NCBI RefSeq assembly: GCF_032337115.1
Contig: NZ_JAVXZY010000006.1
Span: 298,890-362,889, forward strand
Origin: Roseateles_C aquae
GTDB lineage: Bacteria > Pseudomonadota > Gammaproteobacteria > Burkholderiales > Burkholderiaceae_C
Direction of reading: 5' to 3'
Length of the DNA stretch: 64,000 bases
Every line of letters begins with the position of its first letter. Positions within the stretch are counted from its first letter, which is position 1. The notes under the pieces are model-generated. The model did not search any database. It saw only the letters and a program-made list of their open reading frames with translations, and was not told where the DNA came from. The position numbers were made by a program, and so were the translations under genes. This document shows, piece after piece, positions 43,628-53,467 of this stretch.

Positions 43628-45691
43628 TCAGTTCTTGCCGCAGGCCGCCGCCGACCACAGGCCCTTGTCGTCCTGCTTCCAGCTGCCGCAGGCCGGCGTG
43701 AACTGGTACTCGTGCTGGGCATCGCGCAGGATCAGCGGCGCCGTGCCCTTGCCGGCGCCGGCAGCGGGCTGGCCAACAACGAACTCCACGCCACCGATGC
43801 CGGGCGCAATGGTCACGAAGGACAGCGTGCCGTCCTCGGCCTTGCGCAGCGCCATCTCGCTGTTCCAGTGTTCGAAGGCGAAGTTCAGCTTGCCGCCCTG
43901 CTGGCGCACCTTGATCGGGCCAAGTTCTGGGCTGACGTAGTTCGGCTGCAGCAGCGACAGCGCGCCCTTGGGCACCGGCAGGGTCAGCAGTTCGCGGTTC
44001 TTCTTGGCCTCGGCGGCGCGGTTCTGCACCGCCAGACGCAGGCGCTCGTCGGCCTCGGGCTTGCCGTCGAACACCAGCTCCAGCAGCTTGCGCAGGAAGG
44101 GGCCGCGCAGCAGCACGCCGGCATCGGAGTTGGTCAGGATGGTGCCGCCAATGCCATAGTCGGGCAGCCAGAACATATTGCTGTGAAAGCCGATCATGTC
44201 GCCGCCGTGGTAGACGACGTTGATGCCCTCGTGGCGGTCCACCATCAGGCCCATGCCGTAGTGCACATCCTCACCGACCATGATCTGCGGCTGATAGCGC
44301 TGCAGCAGGTTCTTCTCGGAGATCAAGACCTGACCCTCGGGCGTGCGGCCCCGGCCCAGCTCCATCAACACATAGCGGCTGAAGTCATGCGGGCTGGTCC
44401 ATACCGCGCCGGCCGGGCGCGCCGGCACCACGGTGTAGTTCAGATCCATGCTGGCGCGACGGGTCTTGCCTGACAGATCGTCGCCATGTGGTTCCGCATG
44501 GTTGCCGGCCAGCGCACGGGCAAAGTCAAAGGTGGTGCTGTTCATGCCCAGCGGCGCAAACAGCTTGTCGCGCATCAGGCGGTCATAGGCCACGCCCACG
44601 TCCTGGCCGGGCGCCAGCGCAGCCGCGGCGATATAGCCGCCGGCGGCCACCATCAGATTGCTGTACTGGAAGACCTCGCCGAACTGGCTGGTCGGCTTCA
44701 TCAGGCTGAGCTGGTCGAAGGTGGTCGTGGCGGCGGCGCGGCCGTCGCCGAACAGCCACTCCAGATCCTGACGTGGCAGCCCCGTGCAGGCACAGACCAG
44801 ATGCTTGATCTTGACCTGTTTGGTGACCTCGGGGTCGCCGAGCTTGAAGCCCGGGAAGGCCTGCACCGCCGGCTGCTCCCAGTCGAGCTTACCGGCGTCG
44901 ACCGCATGGGCCAGCAGGGCCGTCGTCATCGCCTTGGTGTTGGAGGCCGCCATGAACAAGGTGTTGGCATCGACCGGCTCGGGCTTGCCCAGCGCCCGCA
45001 CGCCCACCCCGCCTTCATAGACGACGCGGTTGCCATCGATCAGGCTGAAGCCCACGCCGGGCACATCCAGCGCCTTGGCACCATCGGCCAGGAATTTCTT
45101 CAGGGCGGCGATCCGCGTCGCGTCGAGCGGATGCGGCTTGCGGCCGGCGAAGCTCTCGCGCTGATAGCCCTTGGGGCGCAGGCTGGTCAGCATCTTGCCA
45201 ATCGGCGAGCCGCGCTTCTCGAAGGTGGCCTCGCTGCCTTCCATCAAAATGGCCACCCAGGCCGTGCCGGCACGGCGCACCACCGCCTGCACGACGGCAC
45301 GCTCATTGGGCGAGGTTTCGTAATCGAAGACCTTTTGCTCCTCCCAGCCATTGCGCGCCGGCCGCGGCGTGGCGATGCGCAGCGTGCGTTTGAAGTCCGG
45401 ATGCGCGAGCGCCCAGCCCTTGGCCAGCGCTTCCTCGGCCGTCTTGGCCTCGACGTCGACGATGCTGATCGTGGTGTCGCCCTCCGGTGCCCTGGCCTGC
45501 ACCATGGCGCCCTGGCTGCTGAAGCTGAAGCCGTCGGCCAGCGTAAAGGTGTGGCCGGCGGCGGTGCTGCGAGAGTCGGCAGTGGCGGCGGCAGCGGCCG
45601 GCGCGTCTGCGGCGAACACCGGCGCGCTCAGCGAGAGCGCGCCCATAAGCGCCAGACAAGTGGCTGCAATGCGCGTGTTGATATGGGCCAT
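43628..45691 (-). CDS. Exported serine hydrolase, beta-lactamase/PBP4*-like (class C fold)
   Basis: About 687 residues from MAHINTRIAATCLALMGAL; an ATG seven codons upstream is possible. A signal peptide ends at FAADA. Residues about 30-180 are an extra N-terminal domain of unknown type. The beta-lactamase domain has SxxK as AASNTKAM, YxN as YSN, and HGG as YHGGDMIG near the C-terminus. A C-terminal beta-domain (about 560-687) resembles the lipocalin-like tail of such hydrolases. Substrates could be D-amino peptides or esters; beta-lactam resistance is not implied. Confidence 0.88.
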   Translation of the reverse strand: MAHINTRIAATCLALMGALSLSAPVFAADAPAAAAATADSRSTAAGHTFTLADGFSFSSQGAMVQARAPEGDTTISIVDVEAKTAEEALAKGWALAHPDFKRTLRIATPRPARNGWEEQKVFDYETSPNERAVVQAVVRRAGTAWVAILMEGSEATFEKRGSPIGKMLTSLRPKGYQRESFAGRKPHPLDATRIAALKKFLADGAKALDVPGVGFSLIDGNRVVYEGGVGVRALGKPEPVDANTLFMAASNTKAMTTALLAHAVDAGKLDWEQPAVQAFPGFKLGDPEVTKQVKIKHLVCACTGLPRQDLEWLFGDGRAAATTTFDQLSLMKPTSQFGEVFQYSNLMVAAGGYIAAAALAPGQDVGVAYDRLMRDKLFAPLGMNSTTFDFARALAGNHAEPHGDDLSGKTRRASMDLNYTVVPARPAGAVWTSPHDFSRYVLMELGRGRTPEGQVLISEKNLLQRYQPQIMVGEDVHYGMGLMVDRHEGINVVYHGGDMIGFHSNMFWLPDYGIGGTILTNSDAGVLLRGPFLRKLLELVFDGKPEADERLRLAVQNRAAEAKKNRELLTLPVPKGALSLLQPNYVSPELGPIKVRQQGGKLNFAFEHWNSEMALRKAEDGTLSFVTIAPGIGGVEFVVGQPAAGAGKGTAPLILRDAQHEYQFTPACGSWKQDDKGLWSAAACGKN

Positions 45692-45916
45692 TGTTCGATG
45701 CTGCAAGGTCATTCCCCTTTGCGGCCGCCGTGGCGGCATGGATGGCTGGAGGGCCTGCGCCGGGCAATGCGCCAGCGCCGACGGCCGGGCCATCGTAGGC
45801 AAAAGCCGGACCTGGGTCAAAAGTCAAAACAGGGGACGGCCGCCCCTGCAAGCAGCCGCAGGCATGGCGATTCGCCCCGGCGCCCTGTCCCCCGCGAACC
45901 CAGCCTTCTTCAGAAG

Positions 45917-45952
45917 TTGACGTTTACGTAAACGTCAATCAAGCCCTAGAAT
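45917..45952 (+). promoter_or_regulatory. Perfect 22-bp palindromic operator over the icmF promoter
   Basis: The palindrome (45917-45938) consists of half-sites TTGACGTTTAC and GTAAACGTCAA back to back. It overlaps a -35-like TTTACG (45923-45928), which is 18 bp from TAGAAT (45947-45952). Sequence character resembles operators of LiuR-type regulators of branched-chain acyl-CoA catabolism, fitting isobutyryl-CoA mutase. The regulator is not in the window. The rest of 45692-46013 shows no gene. Confidence 0.7.
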
Positions 45953-46013
45953 CCGGCCACCTTTGCTGATAGAACCGGGGCTTGCCATGAGCACGCCCCC
46001 TCGGAGACTCGTC

Positions 46014-49000
46014 ATGACCGATTTGTCCGCTGAATACAAGGCCCTGGCGGCCTACCGCCCCACCCACAAGGTGCGCTTCGTGACCGCCGCCAGCCTGTTC
46101 GACGGCCATGACGCCGCGATCAACATCATGCGCCGCATCCTGCAAAGCATGGGCGCCGAGGTCATCCACCTGGGCCACAACCGCTCGGTTGACGAGGTCG
46201 TCACCGCCGCGCTGCAGGAAGACGCCCAGGGCATTGCGATCAGCTCCTACCAGGGCGGCCACGTCGAGTACTTCAAGTACATGGTCGAGCTGCTGAAACA
46301 GCGCGGTGGCGAGCACATCCAGGTCTTTGGCGGCGGCGGCGGCGTCATCGTGCCGGCCGAGATCCGCGATCTGGCCACCCACGGCGTGCGCATCTTCAGC
46401 CCCGAAGACGGCCAGCGCATGGGCCTGCAAGGCATGATCGGCGAGATGGTGATGAAGGCCGACCAGGACTTCTCACCCCTCGCCCCCAAGAGCCTGGACG
46501 CCATCCAGGGCCACAGCGAAGCCGCCTGGCGCGCGCTGGCCCAGCTGATCACCGCGCTGGAAAACGACAAGGCCGACCCGGCCCTGCAAGCCAGCCTGAA
46601 GGACGCCGCCGCCGGCATCAAGACCCCGGTGCTGGGCATCACCGGCACCGGCGGCGCCGGCAAGTCCAGCCTCACCGATGAACTGATCCGCCGCCTGCGC
46701 CTGGACCAGGATGACGCGCTCCGCGTGGCCGTTATTTCCATCGACCCCTCGCGCCGCAAGAGCGGCGGCGCACTGCTGGGCGACCGCATCCGCATGAACG
46801 CGATCGGCCCCTGGCAGAAGCCGGCCCCCAATCCCCCCGAGGGGGCGCGTGTCGCCTCGGGGCGGCCCAGCGCCGACACGGGCTCACGCGTCTATATGCG
46901 CAGCCTGGCCACGCGCGACTTCGGCAGCGAAATCTCCGCCGCCCTGCCCGATGTGATCGCCGCGGCCAAGGTGGCCGGCTTTGATCTGGTCGTCGTCGAG
47001 ACCTCGGGCATCGGCCAGGGCGATGCGGCCATCGTGCCGCATGTCGACGTGCCGATGTATGTGATGACGCCGGAGTTCGGCGCCGCCAGCCAGCTCGAGA
47101 AGATCGACATGCTCGACTTCGCCGAGTTCGTGGCCATCAACAAGTTCGACCGCAAGGGCTCGCTGGACGCGCTGCGCGACGTCGCCAAGCAGGTGCAGCG
47201 CAACCGCGAGGCCTTCACCGTGATGCCGGACCAGATGCCGGTGTTCGGCACCATGGCCAGCCGCTTCAATGACGACGGCGTCACCGCGCTCTACCAGGCC
47301 TTGAAGCCGCGCCTGGCCGAGCTGGGCCTGCGCCTGAACGACGGCCGCCTGCCGCTGGTGAACACCCGCCACAGCACGCATCAGACCCCCATCGTGCCGG
47401 CCGCACGCACCCGCTATCTGGCCGAGATCAGCGATACCGTGCGCGGCTACAAGAAGCGCGCCCGCAGCCAGGCCACGCTGGCCCGCGAGATCCAGCAGCT
47501 CTGGGGCAGCTCGCGGATGCTGCTCGAAGCCAATCCGGACAAGCAGAACGCCCGCGGCGCCGTCGAGGCGCTGGCCGCCGAGCGCGAGGCCCGCCAGGAC
47601 GCCGACGCCCGCAAGCTGCTGCAGCAATGGCCCGATATGCAAAAGGCCTATGCCGGCGACGAATACGTGGTCAAGATCCGCGACAAGGAGATCCGCACCG
47701 CGCTGATCTCGACCAGCCTCTCGGGCACCAAGATCAAGAAGGTCGTGCTGCCGCACTACGAGTGCCATGGCGAACTGCTGAAATGGCTGATGCTGGAAAA
47801 CGTACCCGGCAGCTTCCCCTACACCGCCGGCGTGTTCGCCTTCAAGCGTGAAGGTGAAGACCCGACCCGGATGTTCGCAGGCGAAGGCGATGCCTTCCGC
47901 ACCAACCGCCGCTTCAAGCTGGTCAGCGAAGGCATGGAGGCCAAGCGCCTGTCCACCGCCTTTGACTCGGTCACGCTGTACGGCGCCGACCCGGCACCGC
48001 GGCCCGACATCTACGGCAAGGTCGGTAACTCCGGCGTCAGCATCGCGACGCTGGACGATATGAAGGTGCTCTACGACGGCTTCGACCTGTGCAACCCCAG
48101 CACCTCGGTGTCGATGACGATCAATGGGCCCGCGCCTTCGATCCTGGCGATGTTCATGAACACCGCCATCGACCAGAACCTGGCCAAGTTCCGCGCCGAC
48201 AACGGCCGCGATCCGACCGCCGACGAGGCCGCCAAGATCAAGGACTGGGTACTGGCCAATGTGCGCGGCACCGTGCAGGCCGACATCCTGAAGGAAGACC
48301 AGGGCCAGAACACCTGCATCTTCTCGACCGAGTTCTCGCTGAAGGTGATGGGCGATATCGCCGAGTACTTCGTGCACCACAATGTGCGCAACTTCTACTC
48401 GGTGTCGATCTCCGGCTATCACATCGCCGAGGCCGGCGCGAACCCAATCTCGCAGCTGGCGCTGACGCTGTCCAACGGCTTCACCTTTGTGGAAGCTTAT
48501 CTGGCGCGCGGCATGCACATCGACGACTTCGCGCCCAACCTGAGCTTCTTCTTCAGCAACGGCATGGACCCCGAGTACACCGTGCTCGGCCGCGTGGCCC
48601 GCCGCATCTGGGCCGTGGCCATGCGCGACAAGTACGGCGCCAACGAGCGCAGTCAGAAGCTGAAGTACCACATCCAGACCTCGGGCCGCAGCCTGCACGC
48701 GCAGGAAATCCAGTTCAACGACATCCGTACCACGCTGCAGGCGCTGATCGCGGTGTACGACAACTGCAACTCGCTGCACACCAATGCCTTCGATGAAGCC
48801 ATCACCACGCCGACCGAGGAATCGGTGCGCCGCGCGATGGCCATCCAGCTGATCATCAACCGCGAGTGGGGCCTGGCCAAGAACGAGAACCCCAGCCAGG
48901 GCGCCTTCATCATCGAGGAGCTGACCGAGCTGGTCGAGGAAGCGGTGCTGGCCGAGTTCGAGAAGATCGCCGAACGCGGCGGCGTGCTCGGCGCGATGGA

Positions 49001-49364
49001 GACGGGCTTCCAGCGCAGCAAGATCCAGGAAGAGAGCATGCACTACGAGATGCTCAAGCACACCGGCGAGTACCCCATCATCGGCGTCAACACCTTCCGC
49101 AACCCGCATGGCGACACCGTGCCGGAAAGCATCGAGCTGGCCCGCTCTACCGACGAGGAAAAGCAATCCCAGCTGCGCCGCCTGGCCGACTTCCACAGCC
49201 GCCATGCCAGCGAAGCACCGGCCCTGCTGCAACGCCTGCAGGAGGCCGTGATTGCCAACAAGAACGTCTTCGAAGTGCTGATGGACGCGGTGCGCGTCTG
49301 CTCGCTGGGCCAGATCACGGCGGCGCTGTTCGAGGTCGGCGGGCAGTACCGGCGCAGCATGTAA
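46014..49364 (+). CDS. icmF: Fused isobutyryl-CoA mutase (IcmF)
   Basis: About 1116 residues from MTDLSAEYKALAAYRP (GGAGA ribosome site); an ATG nine codons upstream is an alternative. Order of domains: B12-binding domain (about 15-145, LFDGHDAAINIM with the cobalt-ligating His), MeaB-like G-protein chaperone (about 190-500, P-loop GTGGAGKSS at about 211), then the mutase barrel (about 560-1090). It interconverts isobutyryl-CoA and n-butyryl-CoA with adenosylcobalamin. The G-domain has an extra Pro/Gly-rich insert of about 24 residues after RIRMNAIGPWQ, encoded by a palindromic C/G-rich repeat (about 46820-46871). Confidence 0.95.
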   Translation: MTDLSAEYKALAAYRPTHKVRFVTAASLFDGHDAAINIMRRILQSMGAEVIHLGHNRSVDEVVTAALQEDAQGIAISSYQGGHVEYFKYMVELLKQRGGEHIQVFGGGGGVIVPAEIRDLATHGVRIFSPEDGQRMGLQGMIGEMVMKADQDFSPLAPKSLDAIQGHSEAAWRALAQLITALENDKADPALQASLKDAAAGIKTPVLGITGTGGAGKSSLTDELIRRLRLDQDDALRVAVISIDPSRRKSGGALLGDRIRMNAIGPWQKPAPNPPEGARVASGRPSADTGSRVYMRSLATRDFGSEISAALPDVIAAAKVAGFDLVVVETSGIGQGDAAIVPHVDVPMYVMTPEFGAASQLEKIDMLDFAEFVAINKFDRKGSLDALRDVAKQVQRNREAFTVMPDQMPVFGTMASRFNDDGVTALYQALKPRLAELGLRLNDGRLPLVNTRHSTHQTPIVPAARTRYLAEISDTVRGYKKRARSQATLAREIQQLWGSSRMLLEANPDKQNARGAVEALAAEREARQDADARKLLQQWPDMQKAYAGDEYVVKIRDKEIRTALISTSLSGTKIKKVVLPHYECHGELLKWLMLENVPGSFPYTAGVFAFKREGEDPTRMFAGEGDAFRTNRRFKLVSEGMEAKRLSTAFDSVTLYGADPAPRPDIYGKVGNSGVSIATLDDMKVLYDGFDLCNPSTSVSMTINGPAPSILAMFMNTAIDQNLAKFRADNGRDPTADEAAKIKDWVLANVRGTVQADILKEDQGQNTCIFSTEFSLKVMGDIAEYFVHHNVRNFYSVSISGYHIAEAGANPISQLALTLSNGFTFVEAYLARGMHIDDFAPNLSFFFSNGMDPEYTVLGRVARRIWAVAMRDKYGANERSQKLKYHIQTSGRSLHAQEIQFNDIRTTLQALIAVYDNCNSLHTNAFDEAITTPTEESVRRAMAIQLIINREWGLAKNENPSQGAFIIEELTELVEEAVLAEFEKIAERGGVLGAMETGFQRSKIQEESMHYEMLKHTGEYPIIGVNTFRNPHGDTVPESIELARSTDEEKQSQLRRLADFHSRHASEAPALLQRLQEAVIANKNVFEVLMDAVRVCSLGQITAALFEVGGQYRRSM
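46820..46871. repeat. Palindromic C/G-rich repeat inserted in-frame in icmF
   Basis: Runs of C and G (core CCCCCCGAGGGGG at 46833-46845, then GCCTCGGGGCGGCCC) form nested hairpins. They encode a low-complexity PAPNPPEGARVASGRPSAD segment absent from well-known IcmF proteins, which pass from RIRMNAI directly to a short loop and (V/I)(Y/F)MRSLATR. The type of repeat is like the C/G palindrome at about 866-895. Confidence 0.6.
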
Positions 49365-49415
49365 GCGCCCGTTGGCGCTCACCGCCAAGGCCTGCGGCGC
49401 GCCAGACCTGGCGGG

Positions 49416-52400
49416 TCAACCCCGCCCGTCTGCGGCGGCCACGCCCGTCGCGGGCTGCGTCGCCTCGATCAGCACGAATGCCGCCCAGTGATGCGCTGGC
49501 TCGCCGCGCGCCATCGCCTGGCGCTGCGCGGCCTGCAGGGCTGCCGCCGCGTCAGTGCCGCCGCTGCGGGCGTAGCGGCTGTAGAAGTCCTGCATGAAGC
49601 GCGCGGTCGCTTGGTCATCGACGCGCCACAGGCTGGCCAGCAGCTGGCGAGCGCCACGGCTCAGCAGGCTGGCCGCCAGGCCGTCCACCTCACGGCCGCT
49701 GCCCTCGCTATCGGCCACCGCGGTCTCACAGGCCGAGAGTGTGATCAGCTGGGTCCGCCCCCAGGCCAGCTCTCGAATCCGCGCCAGCTGCAGCTTGGAG
49801 CCATCGCCAAGCAGCAGCCAGGAGCGGTGGATCTGCCCGGGTCGAAGCACGAAATGGGTGCCGATGTGCAGCAACTGATCGGCAGCGCCGTTCAAGGTCG
49901 CTTCGCGCAAGGCGGCCTCGGTGAAATGCGCGTTCAATCTGGCCTCGCCGGGCCATGGACCGCGCCCTTGCGCGCTCGCGCCGCAGCGTCGCCAGCCTTC
50001 CGGGTCCAAGCCGAGCACTGGACCGGCAACAATGCCGCACAACTCGTCGGCCACGGCGGGAAGCGCAGGCAGTCCAGCCAGGGCCTGAGTCACGCCAAAG
50101 CCGGCCAGGGCTGGCCTGCGCTTGTCCGCGCCTCGCGCGGGCCGCGGCTCGCCCGCGCCGGTGGACCCGGCCAGCACCAGCCGGTAGCTGGCGGCCAGGT
50201 AGTGGTGCCCATCGTGCAGCAGGCCAAAGGGCAGGTAGCGCAGCGGCCCGTCAAGCCAGAGCACGATGCGCCCTGCCCTTTCGGCCTGGGCCGCCTGCGC
50301 TACCGGGTGTCCGAGTTGCCGATACAACGCCTCGCCCCGCACTTGCACATCTGCCCGTGCCTGCGTCGCATCGCGCAGGCTGGCAATCTGCTCGGCCAGC
50401 GCCTGCATGCTCATCGGCACCTGCACCACGCGGCTGTGGCGGCGTCCCAGCAGCACGATGCTGAGCTGTCGCTCGCCCGCCAGAAGATAGGCGTGAAGCG
50501 TGCCGTCGGGCGGGCGCAGGCGTGGCTTCGCCGGCTGGGCGCCGTCCCGCGACTCAAGGCTGCGTCCCAGTTCGTTCAGCAGCGCCAGACGTGCTTCCCG
50601 CAGCGCCGCCTCGCCCTGTTGCAGCTGCAGCAGCCGCTCTTTTTCGGCGTCAGTGATTCGCTGACCCGAGGCGAGCTGGTTGAGTCGGCGCAGCTCGGCC
50701 TCGCTGGTGCTGCCTTCGAGCTGCGCCAGCAAACGCCGCAGCACGACACGCTCGCGCTCGGTGAAGCTCAGCTCGAGCTCGCCCGCACTCGCACGTTCGG
50801 TGAACTGGGCTTGCTCATATTGCTTGAGCAGTCGCATCACTTCCAGCGCATCGCCAATGCGCCCCAAGGCCAGCAGCCATTGCGAGACCTGGCGGTACCA
50901 GCCGCTCTTGTCCGACAGATAGCGTGCATCAGCCGCGCTACCCAGGGGCTGCAAGGCGACACGCTGCGATTGCAGCCGCGCCAGCGCCAACTTGCCGAAG
51001 AACACCGCCTCCTGCAAACGCCCGGCGGCCGCATGGGCCGAGGCCACGGCGGCGAATCCCTGCCATTGCAGCCGGGGCTGCCCGGCACCATAGGAAGCCG
51101 CCACGGCGCGATGCGCCCGGTCCAGCGCCAGCTGGGCATGACCATCAGCGAGTGCCCGACGCGACAGAGACAGCTGCACCAGGGCCTCGGCTTCCGGCAT
51201 GCCAAGTGCCGCGCTGCCACCGGCTGATGCACCCACCGCCAGCAACTGCTCCAGCTGGGCGCAGGGCTCACGACTCAACTCGCACTGCTGCGCCAGCACG
51301 ATCAGCCGCTGCGGATGCTGGACCGGCAGACTGGCCCCGAGCGCGGCATCCGCCGCCTGCAGGGCCGTCAACGCCGCGCCAAGGTCGCCGCGTCGCTGGG
51401 CCAGCACCGCCTGCAAGGACGCCAACCGTGCACGCTCCTCAGGCGACATCGGCCGCGGCTCGGCAGCTGTCTGTTGCAGCACGGCGGCGGCCTCGTCGAG
51501 ATCGCCGATCTCCAGCATCGCGCGCGCATAGGCCAGGCGCACGGCCTGCAGCGTGTCGGCTTCCGCCGCCCCTGAACCCGTTTTGAGCAGTTCGAGGGCC
51601 TGCCGCAGATCCGCCGCGCCGCCCGCCAGATCACCGAGCGCCAGCCTGGCCTCGGCCAAGCGGCGCCAGGGTCGCGCACCTCGCGGGCTGCGGGCCTCGG
51701 GCCGGCTGGCCATCAGCCGCTGCGCCTCGCTCGCCTCATCCCTGGCCTCCGCCGCGCGACCACGCAGCAGCAGCAAGGTCGACAGGCTTTCATGCAGCGA
51801 AGAAAGATGGCCGAAGAAGTCGATGCCTTCGCCACGACGCGCGCCCGCTGCCTGCTCGATCGCCTCACGATAGCCGGCCTCGGCCTCGTCATAACGCGCC
51901 AACTGCGTGAACAGGACGCCACGGTTCTGCAAGGCGTTCACGAGGGTGACCTGGTCATTTTCCACATGCTGGCGCCGCCACGCGATCTCGCGTTCAACCT
52001 CCTGCAGCGCATCGGCATAGCGAGATTGCCGGCGCGCCAGCACGGCCAGCCCACCCATGGCCGCGGCGGCTTCCGCAGCCAGGGAATCCGGTGCCTGCAG
52101 CGCCTCGCCCAGGGTGCGCCGCAGCACCGCTTCAGCCTCGGCAAAACGGCGCATGCCTGAGAGCAGCGAACCGTGGTTGATCTGGGCACGCAGGCGATCC
52201 CCAGGGGTGGCCCCCTCCCCGGCCAGATTCAAGGCCTCGAGGCCGCGCTCGGACCACTCCAGTGCCCGCTCCGTCTGTCCGCGCTGGACATGAATGAAGG
52301 ACAGCAGCGCCGCCACCGAGCCGGCCTGCGCCGCCTGAGTGGTTCCGGCCCTGCTGGTGTCGCTGTAGACACCTTCCAGCAGCGTTTGCGCTTGTGCCGA

Positions 52401-52751
52401 GCGCCCCAGCCACAAGAGCGCCGCGCCAACTTGCGACGCCCAGTCGAGCTGCATCGCGGCATTGCTTGCGTCGTCTAGCGCGACACGTCGCCAGCCCCTG
52501 CACGCCCCTTCCAGGGCAAAGGGATCTGCCTTGCCCTGCGCTTGGCGTAGACGCTCCTTGAGCGCGTCGAGATCGCTGCCCGGCGCCAGAGCCTCAGCGA
52601 AGGGGCTGCAGGCCTCCATCACGCCCGCTTGCCAGGCGGATGGGGCAGCGGCTGCGGCCGGCGCCACCGGCAACACGAGCAACGCGACGATCATGGAGGC
52701 GCTCAGCCTCAGGCCCGCGCCGGCGCCACGCCCTCGCGCCGCACGCAACAT
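49416..52751 (-). CDS. Exported TPR-CHAT protein (caspase-like peptidase domain)
   Basis: About 1111 residues from the ATG at 52751; a TTG at 52766 overlaps the preceding stop. A signal peptide or anchor (LSASMIVALLVLPVAPAAAAA) is followed by many helical TPR-type repeats (about residues 45-640), a coiled-coil stretch (about 640-735) and a C-terminal CHAT domain (about 750-1100). The dyad is intact: His of LLHIGTHF (about 966) and Cys of ITLSACETA (about 1008), followed by GLAASLLSRGARQLLASLWR. CHAT proteins are caspase/separase-like proteases. It is the last gene of an operon with an ECF sigma factor and an anti-sigma-like protein, so envelope signalling by proteolysis is plausible (inferred). 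Confidence 0.88.
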   Translation of the reverse strand: MLRAARGRGAGAGLRLSASMIVALLVLPVAPAAAAAPSAWQAGVMEACSPFAEALAPGSDLDALKERLRQAQGKADPFALEGACRGWRRVALDDASNAAMQLDWASQVGAALLWLGRSAQAQTLLEGVYSDTSRAGTTQAAQAGSVAALLSFIHVQRGQTERALEWSERGLEALNLAGEGATPGDRLRAQINHGSLLSGMRRFAEAEAVLRRTLGEALQAPDSLAAEAAAAMGGLAVLARRQSRYADALQEVEREIAWRRQHVENDQVTLVNALQNRGVLFTQLARYDEAEAGYREAIEQAAGARRGEGIDFFGHLSSLHESLSTLLLLRGRAAEARDEASEAQRLMASRPEARSPRGARPWRRLAEARLALGDLAGGAADLRQALELLKTGSGAAEADTLQAVRLAYARAMLEIGDLDEAAAVLQQTAAEPRPMSPEERARLASLQAVLAQRRGDLGAALTALQAADAALGASLPVQHPQRLIVLAQQCELSREPCAQLEQLLAVGASAGGSAALGMPEAEALVQLSLSRRALADGHAQLALDRAHRAVAASYGAGQPRLQWQGFAAVASAHAAAGRLQEAVFFGKLALARLQSQRVALQPLGSAADARYLSDKSGWYRQVSQWLLALGRIGDALEVMRLLKQYEQAQFTERASAGELELSFTERERVVLRRLLAQLEGSTSEAELRRLNQLASGQRITDAEKERLLQLQQGEAALREARLALLNELGRSLESRDGAQPAKPRLRPPDGTLHAYLLAGERQLSIVLLGRRHSRVVQVPMSMQALAEQIASLRDATQARADVQVRGEALYRQLGHPVAQAAQAERAGRIVLWLDGPLRYLPFGLLHDGHHYLAASYRLVLAGSTGAGEPRPARGADKRRPALAGFGVTQALAGLPALPAVADELCGIVAGPVLGLDPEGWRRCGASAQGRGPWPGEARLNAHFTEAALREATLNGAADQLLHIGTHFVLRPGQIHRSWLLLGDGSKLQLARIRELAWGRTQLITLSACETAVADSEGSGREVDGLAASLLSRGARQLLASLWRVDDQATARFMQDFYSRYARSGGTDAAAALQAAQRQAMARGEPAHHWAAFVLIEATQPATGVAAADGRG

Positions 52752-52762
52752 CGCCGCCGGCC

Positions 52763-53467
52763 TCAAGGTGCTGAGGCCGGCGTGCTGCCGGCGGCCAGTC
52801 TGAACTCGATCTGCAGGCTGACACCGGCCGGACTGCGTACACCCGCAGCCTCCAGCGCGGCCGATTGTGTCGCGCTCAGGTCTGCAGGCAGGTCGACATC
52901 CAGGCCTGGCCGCCCGAGTCGCACATAGGGATGCACCTTGAAGCCCGCCGTCAACAGAGCCTGCAGCACTTCTTGCTGCCGCTGAAGCGGGTCGGCCACG
53001 TCCAGGGTCTGCAGCGTGGCACCGCGCAGCTGCGCTGCCTCATCGGAGGCTGAAGGTGTGAACAATGCCGGTGAGACCATGAACATGGCCACCGATGCGG
53101 CCAGGGCCAGGCCCAGCCCCCATGAGCCCCAGGGGGTGGAGCGGCGCCGTGGCGCGGGTCTGAGCACGTGCAGCGCGCCCGTCTCGGGCTGTTCCATGGC
53201 GGGCGCACCCACGCTGTCAGGCAGCACGCCTTCACGCCGCGCGCGCGCCAGCAAGCGCGCAATGCGCGCTTGCGCTTCCGCCGGGCCGCCCGGTGGCGCG
53301 TCACTGCGATAGCTGAGCATGGCCGCCCGCAGCCAGGCCGCCTCATTCCTGACGGAGTTGCGGGCGCCCGGCGCCGGGCGGCCGGCCATCAGATCGAACC
53401 AGGCCTGGTCGTCGGCACCCTCGTCGGGGCCAGACTGGCCCGCGTCCGGATGATCTGATTCCGTCAT
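52763..53467 (-). CDS. Single-span anti-sigma-like membrane protein
   Basis: A 234-residue protein: an acidic cytosolic N-terminus (MTESDHPDAGQSGPDEGADD), a helical segment with WLRAAMLSYRSDAPP, one membrane span at about 110-132 (WGLGLALAASVAMFMVSPALF) and a periplasmic domain of about 100 residues. No zinc-finger HxxxCxxC motif is present, so it is not a classical ZAS anti-sigma factor, but size, topology and the 4-bp ATGA overlap with the sigma gene argue for that role. The CHAT gene begins 11 bp on (or overlaps, with its TTG start). Confidence 0.75.
   Translation of the reverse strand: MTESDHPDAGQSGPDEGADDQAWFDLMAGRPAPGARNSVRNEAAWLRAAMLSYRSDAPPGGPAEAQARIARLLARARREGVLPDSVGAPAMEQPETGALHVLRPAPRRRSTPWGSWGLGLALAASVAMFMVSPALFTPSASDEAAQLRGATLQTLDVADPLQRQQEVLQALLTAGFKVHPYVRLGRPGLDVDLPADLSATQSAALEAAGVRSPAGVSLQIEFRLAAGSTPASAP

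Noticed and set aside
46884..49388. 834-residue minus-strand frame
   Set aside because: Antisense to icmF, with His/Ala/Gly-rich low-complexity sequence; the icmF frame has full family similarity.
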